Below, one piece after another: positions 51,671-60,113 of a stretch of 64,000 nt of DNA. The stretch covers positions 1 to 64,000 of the forward strand of contig NZ_PNFP01000027.1 of the NCBI RefSeq assembly GCF_002940685.1, written 5' to 3'. This DNA is from Ensifer adhaerens. Lineage in GTDB: Bacteria; Pseudomonadota; Alphaproteobacteria; Rhizobiales; Rhizobiaceae. Under the pieces are notes generated by a model. The model made no database searches and was not told the origin of the DNA. It saw only the letters and a program-made list of their open reading frames with translations. The number at the start of each line of letters is the position of its first letter. Positions within the stretch are counted from its first letter, which is position 1. Both the position numbers and the translations under genes were made by a program.

Positions 51671-52446
51671 TGAAGCTTGCCGCCCTCCAGATGCAATCGG
51701 CGGCGGGTGACGTCGCCGCCAATCTCGACCGGATCGCGCGCGCCGCGAGCGAAGCGGCGGGCCAAGGGGCAACGCTGCTCTTGACGCCTGAGCTCGGTGT
51801 CACCGGTTACGGTGCCGGCGAGGCCCTGACGGCGCTTGCCGAGGCGCCTGATGGCGCGATCGTTCAGCGCCTCAAGGCGATTTCGTCCGAGACCGGAATT
51901 GCTGTTATCGCCGGCTTTGCCGAGCGGGACGGCAGCGACGTCTACAACAGCGCCGTGTATGTCGACGGCGATGCCGCGCCGGTCGTCTACCGCAAATCCC
52001 ATCTCTACGGCGACTATGAGCGTTCGATTTTCCGCGCGCCGGAACCGTCGACCCGCCTCTTCGTGCACCGCGGCGTCACCTGCGGCATGCTGATCTGCTA
52101 CGATGTCGAGTTTCCGGAAAACGTCCGCCGACTGGCGCTCGCCGGCGCGGAAGCCGTGCTGGTGCCGACGGCGCTGCCGGCCGGCTGGTCCGGCTCCTTC
52201 ATAGCCGAGCACATGATCCAGACGCGCGCCTTCGAGAACCAGGTGTTCGTCGCCTATATCAACCATTGTGGTTCGGACCCGCTGTTCTCCTTCGCCGGGC
52301 TGTCGCGCATTGCAGCACCCGACGGGCAGTTGCTCGCCAAGGCGGGGTCGGGGGAGGAAGCGATGCTCCTCGTCGACATCAACCCCAAGACCTATGCGAT
52401 CTCCCGCCTTGAAAACACCTATCTCGGCGATCTGAACAGGCGTTGA
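51667..52446 (+). CDS. carbon-nitrogen hydrolase (nitrilase superfamily), 259 aa
   Basis: Cys-Lys-Glu triad is visible: Glu42 (TPELGVTG), Lys110 (YRKSHLYG) and Cys144 (LICYDVEFPE). Members cleave C-N bonds of amides, carbamoyl amines or nitriles. The loop HLYGDYERSIF fits the deaminated-glutathione/omega-amidase and N-carbamoyl subgroups. Last gene of the agmatinase-transporter operon, so it probably acts on an imported or derived amide; N-carbamoylputrescine, a gamma-glutamyl amide or a guanidino-acid amide are candidates. Confidence 0.87.
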   Translation: MMKLAALQMQSAAGDVAANLDRIARAASEAAGQGATLLLTPELGVTGYGAGEALTALAEAPDGAIVQRLKAISSETGIAVIAGFAERDGSDVYNSAVYVDGDAAPVVYRKSHLYGDYERSIFRAPEPSTRLFVHRGVTCGMLICYDVEFPENVRRLALAGAEAVLVPTALPAGWSGSFIAEHMIQTRAFENQVFVAYINHCGSDPLFSFAGLSRIAAPDGQLLAKAGSGEEAMLLVDINPKTYAISRLENTYLGDLNRR

Positions 52447-52458
52447 GCTTTTGCCGGC

Positions 52459-52484
52459 CGGCCGCGCCGCATTGATCGCGGCCG
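52459..52484 (+). terminator. hairpin after the carbon-nitrogen hydrolase gene
   Basis: Stem cggccgcg / cgcggccg with a 10-nt loop, followed by CTTTG. Probably ends the agmatinase-transporter operon. Confidence 0.5.
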
Positions 52485-52507
52485 CTTTGAGATCGGTGCA
52501 GATACGG

Positions 52508-52550
52508 GAACAATGTCGCTTGGCGATTGTTCATCCTGCGGGAACGTTCC
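52508..52550. promoter_or_regulatory. two palindromes upstream of the ring-cleaving dioxygenase
   Basis: Inverted repeat gaacaat-N11-attgttc (52508-52532) and perfect palindrome ggaacgttcc (52541-52550), nine bases apart, 80-125 bases before the dioxygenase start. Candidate operators for a redox- or quinone-responsive regulator; none is encoded adjacent. Confidence 0.45.
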
Positions 52551-52631
52551 GTTCTTTATTGATCCACTGTCGGAAACGATGAGCCATCCCATATTGGGCT
52601 CAACAGCAATGCCAACGCATTGGAGGCAATC

Positions 52632-53585
52632 ATGAGCTTGCAACTGACTGGGATCCATCACCTGACGGCGATCACCGCCAACGCACCGGAAAACCTGCGC
52701 TTCTACACCGAGACGCTCGGGCTGCGACTGGTCAAGAAGACCGTCAACCAGGACGACACCACCGCCTACCACCTCTTCTATGCCGACGGGCGGGCCACGC
52801 CCGGAACGGACCTGACCTTCTTCGACTGGCCGGTCGGCCCCGAAGGCCGCGGCACGCACAGCATCTCGCGCACGGGCCTCCGGGTCGGCAGTGCTGAAAC
52901 CGTTCGCTGGTGGAAGGACCGCTTCGACGAACTCGAGGTCACGGCAGGAGAGGTCACCGAGATCGATGGCCGCACCTCGCTTGATTTCGAGGATGGTGAG
53001 GGCCAGCGCTTCCGGCTGGTCGCCGATGGCGGGCTTGAGCCCTCGCATCCCTGGGAGAAAAGCCCGGTGCCGGCCGAGCGCCAGATCAAGGGCCTCGGGC
53101 CGATTACGATCAGCGTGCCCGATATCACCAATACTGAGCTCGTCCTGACGCATGTCATGAACATGAGCAAGGCGCGCAGCTATCCGTCACCGGACGGTGA
53201 GGGTGAGGTCCATGTGTTCACGATGGGCGAGGGCGGTCCTGCGGCCGAACTGCATGTTGCCGTCCAGCCCGGCCTGCCGATTGCCCGGCAGGGTGCCGGT
53301 GCGGTCCATCACGTCGCCTTCCGGGCGCCTGACAATGCGGCGCTGACGGAATGGACGGAACGGCTCAACGGCTTCCGCCTGCCGTCGAGCGGTGAGGTCG
53401 AACGCTACTACTTCCGCTCGCTCTATTTCCGCGAGCCGAACGGCGTTCTCTTCGAGATCGCGACCGACGGGCCGGGTTTCGCGGTCGACGAGCCGATGGA
53501 AACGCTCGGCGAGAGCCTGTCGCTGCCGCCGTTCCTGGAGCCCAAGCGCGCCCAAATCGAGGCGCGGCTGAAGCCGCTGGTCTAA
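52632..53585 (+). CDS. VOC family ring-cleaving dioxygenase (MhqO/MhqE-like), 317 aa
   Basis: Two glyoxalase/VOC modules (about 1-150 and 155-290). Metal-binding pattern visible as His in GIHHLTAIT near the N-terminus, His in [11 protein letters not shown] and Glu in GVLFEIATD. It resembles the YkcA/MhqO family implicated in hydroquinone/quinone resistance. ATG 52632 follows TTGGAGGCA. Followed by a terminator and then an FMN reductase and a fusion dioxygenase, suggesting a common detoxification role. Confidence 0.85.
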   Translation: MSLQLTGIHHLTAITANAPENLRFYTETLGLRLVKKTVNQDDTTAYHLFYADGRATPGTDLTFFDWPVGPEGRGTHSISRTGLRVGSAETVRWWKDRFDELEVTAGEVTEIDGRTSLDFEDGEGQRFRLVADGGLEPSHPWEKSPVPAERQIKGLGPITISVPDITNTELVLTHVMNMSKARSYPSPDGEGEVHVFTMGEGGPAAELHVAVQPGLPIARQGAGAVHHVAFRAPDNAALTEWTERLNGFRLPSSGEVERYYFRSLYFREPNGVLFEIATDGPGFAVDEPMETLGESLSLPPFLEPKRAQIEARLKPLV

Positions 53586-53606
53586 CGATCAAGTCCGAAG
53601 CAAAAG

Positions 53607-53631
53607 CCGGGGATTCGTCCCCGGTTTTTTT
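53607..53631 (+). terminator. intrinsic terminator with TTCG loop
   Basis: Stem ccgggga / tccccgg capped by TTCG and followed by T7. Ends the dioxygenase transcript. Confidence 0.92.
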
Positions 53632-53775
53632 GTCTCTATCCCTCTGATCCCATTAGACATCGGCTTCAGGCGGACCCATCATGCCCGCTGTTGCGTTATA
53701 TCGCGGCAACCGCATGCCGCCCTCGTTTGTCAAGGCGCGCGCGAAGACCGTTTGGAGCAGGAAGGACCAGAACTC

Positions 53776-54339
53776 ATGACGAAAATCCTCGGCATTTCCG
53801 GGAGCCTGCGCAAGGCATCGTTCAACACCGGACTGATGCGGGCGGCCGCGGAGAATCTGCCTGGTGGGGTCGAATTCGACACCGCTACGCTGCACGGCAT
53901 TCCGCTCTATGACGGCGATGTCGAGAAGGAGAGCGGCATTCCCGACGCCGTGACGGCGCTCAAGCAGAAGGTTATCGCAGCCGATGGCGTCATCCTGTTC
54001 ACACCGGAATACAACAATTCCATCCCCGGTGTGTTCAAGAACGCGATCGACTGGATGAGCAGGCCCTCCGCCGATATCGCCAAGGTGTTTCGCGCGCGTC
54101 CCTTCGCGCTTGCCGGCACATCGCCCGGCAATTTCGGCACCATCCTCAGCCAGAACGCCTGGCTGCCCGTCATGCGCACGCTCGGTGCCGAACTCTGGTC
54201 CGGCAAGCGGCTGATGCTGCCCAAGGCGGAGACGCTTTTCGATGAGGCGGGAACGCTGACGGATACGGACGCCCGCGACCGGCTTGCCGCCTTCGTGAAG
54301 GCGTTCGCGGATTATGCCGAGGCGGAGAAGAAGGGCTGA
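53776..54339 (+). CDS. NAD(P)H-dependent FMN reductase/quinone reductase, 187 aa
   Basis: Flavodoxin-like fold with ISGSLRKASFN (FMN phosphate loop, about 6-16) and PEYNNSIPGVFKNAIDW (about 77-93), the ChrR/YieF/ArsH-like pattern of two-electron quinone or azo reductases. ATG at 53776 follows AAGGA. Sits between two VOC dioxygenase genes, so it may reduce quinones to the hydroquinones they open. Confidence 0.85.
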   Translation: MTKILGISGSLRKASFNTGLMRAAAENLPGGVEFDTATLHGIPLYDGDVEKESGIPDAVTALKQKVIAADGVILFTPEYNNSIPGVFKNAIDWMSRPSADIAKVFRARPFALAGTSPGNFGTILSQNAWLPVMRTLGAELWSGKRLMLPKAETLFDEAGTLTDTDARDRLAAFVKAFADYAEAEKKG

Positions 54340-54406
54340 GGCGACCGGCGAGCCGCATGAGGACCTGGGCCCGGCACGCCTTTGACCGGGCCACCAACTT
54401 GATCTC

Positions 54407-55963
54407 TCAGAGCCCCTTGTCGGCCAACCATTGCCGGATGGCCGCAGCATCCGGCGCGCCGATCTCGTGGCCCATGTCGAGTTCGACAGCCGCCAGATCC
54501 ACACCGGTGCGCGACAGTTCCGACTGCAGTCGCGGCGAAAACTCGCCGTAGCTGTCGTGCGCACCGGTCAAGAGCAGCACCTTGGTGCCCGAAAGATCCG
54601 GCGGCGGCACGTCGTCGAGAACGAGCATCGAGCGCATCGCCACGACGTTGCGGATCAGGCCCGGATGCAGGAGCATCAGGGCGACCAAGAGGTTGGCGCC
54701 GTTGGAGTAGCCGATGAAGACGGTCTTTTCGAGATCGATGCGATAGCCGTCCCTTGCTCCCTCAACGAAGGCGGCGAAGGCCTCGGCCTCTGAGCGCACA
54801 TCCTTCTGGTCGAAGGTCGTCGGCGAATAGCGGCGGAACCAGCGTGGCGTTCCTTCCTCGTTCGATCGCCCACGAATGCCGACGAGCGTTGCTTCGCGGT
54901 CAACCTGGTGCGCGAGATGAAGAAGCTGGGTCTCGTTGGCGCCGCTGCCGTGCAAGAGCATGAAGGTGCGTTCATCCAGCACGTCAGGGTGATAGAAGCG
55001 GTGCACGAAAGGCAGGTCGCGCTCGGTCAGCCGCGGTTCTCCCGGCAGAGCGAACTGCGGCATGGCCAGCAGCATTTCTTCGCGCGCGGCGCTGAAATGC
55101 GCCGGCACGAAGAGTTCGGTGCCGAGTGTTTCCTTCGGTTCGTCGACGGTGAAGCCGGGCACATCGCTGGCCAGTTCGTAGAGCGACCCACCGGGTTCGC
55201 GGACGTAGAGCGAATAGAAGTACTTGCGGTCATGCGCATTGATCGCGCCCGCGCCATCCCGTTGCAGGTCTTCGTGAACCCGTTCCACGCCGGCCCGGTC
55301 CGGAGCGCGGAAGGCGATGTGATCGATCGTTCCGGTTCCGGGCGCAGACGTCCAGAAGCCACTGGCATTGCGCACGTCGATGATATCGCCGGAGGTGGAG
55401 GTGAGCCGCCGGATCGCATCGGTCGCGCCGGTTTCCGTATAGCCGAAATGGGACGTCAGGAAGCGAACGGATTCCTCCGGCTTTTCCGTGAGGATCGTGG
55501 CGCCACGCAGGCGGCGGATCGCGTCTTCCTCTGGGATATCGCGCGTGCTCCAGGGGGCCGCACCCGAAACCGCTTCGGTGCCGACGAGCTTGACGATGAC
55601 ACCGTCCGGATCCTTCAGCCGCAGCACCGGTTCGCCGAATTCCTGCGACGGACCTGATGTCGCGATGTTGAATTGCAGCGCGCGGGTCAGCCAGAAGCCG
55701 ATACTCTCCGGCCGGATGGCAAAGGCGATCTCGCTCGGCTGGCCATGGCCCACGCGGCCGCGGCCGCCATCCTCCCACATCAGGAAGGTGACGAGCGATC
55801 CGGGCGAGCCCTCGGCGTCGCCGTAGAAAAGATGCAACTGATTGGCGTCCTCGTAGCCGCCCGTGCGCTTGACGAGGCGCAGGCCCAGGAAGCCGACATA
55901 GAAGTCGACGTTCGCCTGTACCTTCCGGGCAATCAGGGTGATGTGGTGGATGCCGCTCGTCAT
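54407..55963 (-). CDS. VOC dioxygenase - alpha/beta hydrolase fusion (MhqO-MhqD-like), 518 aa
   Basis: Residues 1-290 are a double VOC ring-cleaving dioxygenase module (GIHHITLIA, DHIAFRAPD, Glu in SLYELASD). Residues about 315-518 are a carboxylesterase/phospholipase-type alpha/beta hydrolase with oxyanion LHGSG (337-341), nucleophile GYSNG (Ser420), Asp470 and His499. Usually these are two genes (mhqO and mhqD). ATG 55963 follows AAGGAC. Convergent with the FMN reductase gene. A fused protein would open the ring and hydrolyse the product in one step (inference). Confidence 0.88.
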   Translation of the reverse strand: MTSGIHHITLIARKVQANVDFYVGFLGLRLVKRTGGYEDANQLHLFYGDAEGSPGSLVTFLMWEDGGRGRVGHGQPSEIAFAIRPESIGFWLTRALQFNIATSGPSQEFGEPVLRLKDPDGVIVKLVGTEAVSGAAPWSTRDIPEEDAIRRLRGATILTEKPEESVRFLTSHFGYTETGATDAIRRLTSTSGDIIDVRNASGFWTSAPGTGTIDHIAFRAPDRAGVERVHEDLQRDGAGAINAHDRKYFYSLYVREPGGSLYELASDVPGFTVDEPKETLGTELFVPAHFSAAREEMLLAMPQFALPGEPRLTERDLPFVHRFYHPDVLDERTFMLLHGSGANETQLLHLAHQVDREATLVGIRGRSNEEGTPRWFRRYSPTTFDQKDVRSEAEAFAAFVEGARDGYRIDLEKTVFIGYSNGANLLVALMLLHPGLIRNVVAMRSMLVLDDVPPPDLSGTKVLLLTGAHDSYGEFSPRLQSELSRTGVDLAAVELDMGHEIGAPDAAAIRQWLADKGL

Positions 55964-56055
55964 TCTCTGTCCTTCATTAACGTCGTCCCACAAAACACGA
56001 TGTGTCTCGCCAGCACCAGAAGGGTCGCCGAGAACGCAGTGTCAACGGGAGAGGA

Positions 56056-56913
56056 TCAATCGCGATCCTTGTCGAGGAATGCCTTGAAGGCATCCGCATA
56101 TTTCGGATGCCAGCGCGACAGCGGCGGTCGGTTCTCGACGATGTCGCCGGCGGCCCAGAGAATGCGCCGCTCGTCGGTTGCGCGCGGCACGTCGTTGTCC
56201 GGGCAGAGGATGTAGAAATCGCCGCGCGCCAGGCTCTCCATCATGAAGTCGACCGTCTGTTCCGACGTCCAGGCGCCTGCTGGCTTTTCCGTGCGGCCGC
56301 CGGCCGTCAGCCCGGTATAGACGAAACCGGGGATCAGCAGATGGGCGTGAACCTGGCTTCCGGCCGTGTTGCGCAACTCGTGTTCGAGCGCCTCGGTGAA
56401 GACCTTCACGCCGGCTTTCGAGACATTGTAGGCCGGGTCGCCGGGCGGCGTGGTGATGCCCTGTTTCGAGCCGGTGTTGATGATGACGGCCGGATTGCCG
56501 TGGGCGATCATCCCGGATGCGAACACACGCGAACCATTGATGACGCCCCAGAGATTGACCCCGAGCGTCGCCTCCCAGGCGGCAAGAGGGCCAAGGATCG
56601 TGCTGCCCGGCTGGATGCCGGCGTTGTTCATCAGCACATGCACATCGCCGAACCTCTCTCTCGCTTCGCGTTCGAGGCTTTCGATCTGGTCGATGCGCGA
56701 TACGTCGGTCGCGATCGCTGCGACGCCCGCCGTGCCCGCGGCCGACAGCGCCGCAACATCCGCCGCTGCCCTGTCGAGTTTGTCGCCTGCAAGATCGGCA
56801 AGCACGACGCGCATGCCGAGCGAGGCGAAGTGGCGGGCCGCGGCGAGACCAATGCCGGAGGCGGCCCCGGTGACGACGGCAAGGTTGTTGGCGACGAAGG
56901 CAGGGTGCGACAT
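56056..56913 (-). CDS. short-chain dehydrogenase/reductase (SDR), 285 aa
   Basis: Cofactor motif TGAASGIG (15-22), NNAG (96-99), SKQ region with catalytic Ser (about 148), YNVSK (Tyr162, Lys166). A C-terminal 60-residue stretch (about 230-285) is longer than in minimal SDRs. NAD(P)-dependent oxidoreductase, substrate unknown. Unlinked to a regulator; lies downstream of the fusion dioxygenase gene in the same direction, 93 bases away. Confidence 0.88.
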   Translation of the reverse strand: MSHPAFVANNLAVVTGAASGIGLAAARHFASLGMRVVLADLAGDKLDRAAADVAALSAAGTAGVAAIATDVSRIDQIESLEREARERFGDVHVLMNNAGIQPGSTILGPLAAWEATLGVNLWGVINGSRVFASGMIAHGNPAVIINTGSKQGITTPPGDPAYNVSKAGVKVFTEALEHELRNTAGSQVHAHLLIPGFVYTGLTAGGRTEKPAGAWTSEQTVDFMMESLARGDFYILCPDNDVPRATDERRILWAAGDIVENRPPLSRWHPKYADAFKAFLDKDRD

Positions 56914-57103
56914 GGCAGGGCTCCTGTGGCGGGGTCGAGTGCAAGAGATAGGGCGCAGAGGGCTGCCTGTCCATTGCCGTGTCCGTGATAGCGCCTAGGG
57001 AAAACCAAGTGTTTTCAGGGTTGTATCTTGTCGCCCGCGATGCCGGCGCTACTTGCAGTTTTGGGCGCAAGCGCCTGAACGAACGCATGTGGCGGATGGA
57101 ACG

Positions 57104-57859
57104 ATGAACGAAACGACGGCCCGCAACGAAAAGCGTACCCCTTGCGAAAGCTGTCCCTTGCGCAAGCTCGATCATTTTCGCGCCTTTACCGGCGAAGAAC
57201 TTGCCTTCGTGTCGCAGTTCAAGACCGGCGAACTTGCGGTCGATGGCGGCGCGACCATTCTCGTCGAGGGCGCGCACAGCGCCCATCTCTTCACGGTGCT
57301 TTCCGGCTGGGGCTTTCGCTACAAGATGCTGGACGATGGCCGCCGCCAGATCCTCAACTATGTGATGCCCGGCGATCTGATCGGGCTGCAGGGCAGCCTG
57401 ATGGGCGAAATGCAGCACTCGATCGAAGCGCTGTCGCCGGTCACGCTCTGCGTCTTCGAACGCGGCAAGCTCAACCGCCTGTTCGCCAACTATCCCGACC
57501 TTGCCTATGATCTCACCTGGATCGCGGCGCGCGAGGAGCGCATCCTGGACGAAAACCTCTTGAGCATCGGCCGTCGATCCGCGCTGGAGCGGGCCGCCTA
57601 TCTCATCGCCTTCCTCTATCAGAGGGCGGAGGTGCTCGATCTTTTCAGCAACAGCCGCGTCGCCATTCCGATCAGCCAGCAGCACGTGGCCGACACACTG
57701 GGCCTTTCGATCGTTCACACCAACAAGACGTTGAAGAAGCTCGCCGAACGGGGCCTGATCCGCTGGGCGGAGAAGGGCTGCAATGTCCGCGATATCGGTG
57801 GCCTGCTTGCGATTTCCGGATGGGAAGGGCTTCGCGAACCCAAGCGGCCGTTTATCTGA
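57104..57859 (+). CDS. Crp/Fnr family transcriptional regulator, 251 aa
   Basis: Cyclic-nucleotide-type beta barrel (about 30-140), dimerisation helix, and winged HTH (about 188-220, ISQQHVADTLGLSIVHTNKTL). Cys14 and Cys17 (CESCPLR) plus Cys116 match three of the four FNR iron-sulfur ligands; the fourth N-terminal position is Asp23. It is therefore possibly, but not certainly, an oxygen-sensing FNR relative. Effector and targets unknown. Start ATG at 57104; an upstream ATG would add 17 residues. Confidence 0.85.
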   Translation: MNETTARNEKRTPCESCPLRKLDHFRAFTGEELAFVSQFKTGELAVDGGATILVEGAHSAHLFTVLSGWGFRYKMLDDGRRQILNYVMPGDLIGLQGSLMGEMQHSIEALSPVTLCVFERGKLNRLFANYPDLAYDLTWIAAREERILDENLLSIGRRSALERAAYLIAFLYQRAEVLDLFSNSRVAIPISQQHVADTLGLSIVHTNKTLKKLAERGLIRWAEKGCNVRDIGGLLAISGWEGLREPKRPFI

Positions 57860-57926
57860 GGTGCTGTTCCAAGACGACACGATCGATGCGGCGCCATGGC
57901 CGCATCGATGTCAAAGTGCGGGGAGT

Positions 57927-58439
57927 TCAGGCGGCGACGATCGCCCGCAGCATCCACAGCGCCTTTTCGTGGAAGTCGAGCCGTTCCGTCAGCATGTCCG
58001 TGGTGACGAGGTCAGCATTGTCGTCTGCCTTGGTGCCGGCGTCGCGCATGCGTCGGGCCGCTGCTTCATGGTCGGCGATCAGGTCGGACACCATCTCGGC
58101 CGCCGTCGTATGGTTGACCGAGGCGGCGCTCGGGGCGAAGGTTTTTGCTTCGGCAAGCTTCGCCGGCGCGAGGTGGCCAAGGGCGCGGATGCGCTCGGCG
58201 ATAATGTCGGTTGCCTTGAACAGCGCGTTGTAGTGTTCTTCGGTCAGTTCGTGCAGCGGCTTGAACAGCGGACCGACCACGTTCCAGTGGTAGATGTGGC
58301 TCTTGATCACCAGCTTGTAGGTATCGGCGAGGATATCGGAAAGCGCGGTGGCCATCTGCTGGCGATAGGCTTTCGTCAGGCCTATGTCGAATTCCTCGTC
58401 CCTGACTTTTGGTTTCAGCACGGCGGCAGTCTGTTTCAT
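57927..58439 (-). CDS. dps: Dps family DNA-protecting ferritin-like protein, 170 aa
   Basis: Four-helix bundle with the inter-subunit ferroxidase ligands His51, His63, Asp78 and Glu82, at the exact Dps spacing (12, 15, 4). N-terminal lysine-rich tail (MKQTAAVLKPKVRDEE) may bind DNA. Assembles as a 12-mer that stores iron and consumes H2O2. GGAGCAGGAAA precedes the ATG at 58439. An EcfG-type promoter lies 67 bases upstream, consistent with general stress control in alphaproteobacteria. Confidence 0.92.
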   Translation of the reverse strand: MKQTAAVLKPKVRDEEFDIGLTKAYRQQMATALSDILADTYKLVIKSHIYHWNVVGPLFKPLHELTEEHYNALFKATDIIAERIRALGHLAPAKLAEAKTFAPSAASVNHTTAAEMVSDLIADHEAAARRMRDAGTKADDNADLVTTDMLTERLDFHEKALWMLRAIVAA

Positions 58440-58505
58440 TTTCCTGCTCCAGTTCTGTCTCGGCAAGTTCGGGCGGATGCGACCGGGGCCGCGCCGCATG
58501 AGTTG

Positions 58506-58530
58506 AACGCCGCGACGAAACGGTTGTTCC
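58506..58530 (-). promoter_or_regulatory. EcfG (general stress sigma) promoter of dps
   Basis: On the minus strand GGAAC (58530-58526), a 16-bp spacer, then CGTT (58509-58506), matching the EcfG/RpoE2 consensus GGAAC-N16-17-CGTT. It reads toward dps. General stress sigma control of dps is established in rhizobia; the site itself is seen directly. Confidence 0.8.
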
Positions 58531-58709
58531 CGATCTCATCGCCGCGCTCACATGTCTTATTTAAATGCCAGGTCAGGCGATTGGGGCCTAAGGTCCAAGC
58601 GTTGCCGCTACCTCAGGGGAGGTCGCGACTCTGGGCGACGTTCCGCCTGGAAATGCGCCGCAGTGACGAAGACTGCCGCCGCTGTGCGTGAAAAATGGAG
58701 TGCATTGAC

Positions 58710-59090
58710 ATGGCCGAACTTCCACCGTCCGTGCGGACGGTCCTCGTTCTCGAGGATAATTTCATCATTGCCATGGACGCGGAGGAAATCCTTGCCTCGC
58801 TTGGAATTCAGCAGGTTACGATCGCCGCGAATGCCAATCAGGCTTTGGAACTCCTGGCGCTCCAGGCCTTCGATTTCGTGATCCTCGATGTCAATCTCGG
58901 CGATCACACGAGCTTCGTCGTCGCCGATGCCCTGATCGCCCGCGGTATGCCGTTCGGCTTTACCAGCGGCTACGGTGATGCCGAGCATTTCCCGACCTAT
59001 CTCAGGCACGTTCCGCGGATCGACAAACCCTTCAACGAGAAAACGGTCGGCCAGTTGATCGCCGCGGGAACCCCGCCAGGCGACGCTTAG
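58710..59090 (+). CDS. single-domain response regulator (receiver only), 126 aa
   Basis: CheY-like receiver without output domain: Glu15/Asp16 (LEDN), phospho-acceptor Asp60 (ILDVNLG), Thr85 (FTSGYGD), Lys106 (IDKPF). The FTSGYG stretch is typical of alphaproteobacterial FAT GUY (single-domain stress) receivers. ATG 58710 has GGAG nine bases upstream; ATG 58695 lacks one. Partners must be a histidine kinase elsewhere. Adjacent to dps but divergent, so stress signalling is a reasonable guess. Confidence 0.85.
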   Translation: MAELPPSVRTVLVLEDNFIIAMDAEEILASLGIQQVTIAANANQALELLALQAFDFVILDVNLGDHTSFVVADALIARGMPFGFTSGYGDAEHFPTYLRHVPRIDKPFNEKTVGQLIAAGTPPGDA

Positions 59091-59122
59091 GCACCTGCTT
59101 GGCCCCGCGCGAAGCGATCCGC

Positions 59123-59932
59123 TCAAGGCTTGCCGCGCGACACGAACCAGGGATTGGCGAAGTCGCTGTCATCCTTCTGGTTGCGCTTGCCATAGGTCAG
59201 CGGCGTGCCGTCCATCGTCAGCGTTTCGCCGCCGGCGGCTCTCAGGATCGCGTCGCCAGCGGCGGTATCCCATTCCATCGTGCGGCTGAAGCGCGGATAG
59301 ACGTCGGCAAGTCCTTCGGCAAGAAGGCAGAACTTCAAGGATGAGCCGACGGTCCTGTAGTCGGTAATGCCATGCTCGGCGAGAAAAGCGGTCGTCTCGG
59401 CGCTGTTGTGCCAGCGGCTGGCAAGCCCCACCATGCGATCGCCGCAGCTGCGGCAGCCGATAATCGTTTCCTCGGTCTGGCGAAAGGTGCCATCGATGAC
59501 CGACTTCATCGCCTTGCCGTGGTGTGCCGCGTAGAGGATGCCAAGCGCCGGCGCATAGACCACGCCTGCCACGGGCGCGCCGTTTTCGATGAGCGCGATG
59601 TTGACGGTAAAGTCGTCGTTGCGGCTGATGAATTCCTTGGTGCCATCGAGCGGATCGACAAGAAAGAACGACTTGCCGGAAATCTCCGGTACGAAGCCGG
59701 CGGATACCGCCTCTTCGGCGACCACGGGGATGTCCGGGAAGGCGGAGGCGAGGTCCGCCAGGATGATGCGTTCGGCGGTCGTGTCGGCATCGGTGACCGG
59801 AGAGCAGTCGGGCTTGTGGGTGACTTCCGGTCCGGCGTTGTAGATGTCGAGAATCGCCCGACCCGCCGCTATCGCCGATTGTTGCAGTATCTCCAGCATT
59901 CGCCCTGTCTTTCCGTCCGTCATCAGGCCCAT
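59123..59932 (-). CDS. cysQ: 3'(2'),5'-bisphosphate nucleotidase CysQ, 269 aa
   Basis: Inositol-monophosphatase-type fold with metal motif Glu73-Glu74 (VAEEA), Asp93-Pro-Leu-Asp96-Gly-Thr (LVDPLDGTKE) and Asp in WDTAAGDA. The family removes the 3'-phosphate of PAP, an end product of sulfate assimilation. Several ATG starts at residues 1, 4 and 12 are possible. Convergent with the response regulator. Confidence 0.88.
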   Translation of the reverse strand: MGLMTDGKTGRMLEILQQSAIAAGRAILDIYNAGPEVTHKPDCSPVTDADTTAERIILADLASAFPDIPVVAEEAVSAGFVPEISGKSFFLVDPLDGTKEFISRNDDFTVNIALIENGAPVAGVVYAPALGILYAAHHGKAMKSVIDGTFRQTEETIIGCRSCGDRMVGLASRWHNSAETTAFLAEHGITDYRTVGSSLKFCLLAEGLADVYPRFSRTMEWDTAAGDAILRAAGGETLTMDGTPLTYGKRNQKDDSDFANPWFVSRGKP

Positions 59933-60113
59933 AGCATATTGAGAGGAAGAATATAGCCATGCATTTGACGTGGCTGGAGGCTCTTTGCGCCTGGCCGCAG
60001 GTGATCTGCACGGCGGGGCGCTTCAAGGTTTTTCGCACCTGCGACAGGCTTGCGTCTTTGCTTCCGCCCTTCGGCTGTGCAAATGTGCCGGCGCAACTCA
60101 CCTGGATGCCTTC

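Noticed and set aside
56042-57880. 612-codon open frame on the - strand across the SDR and Crp/Fnr genes
   Set aside because: Covers two well-supported genes and the gap between them; composition is low-complexity Arg/Ala and no domain is visible.
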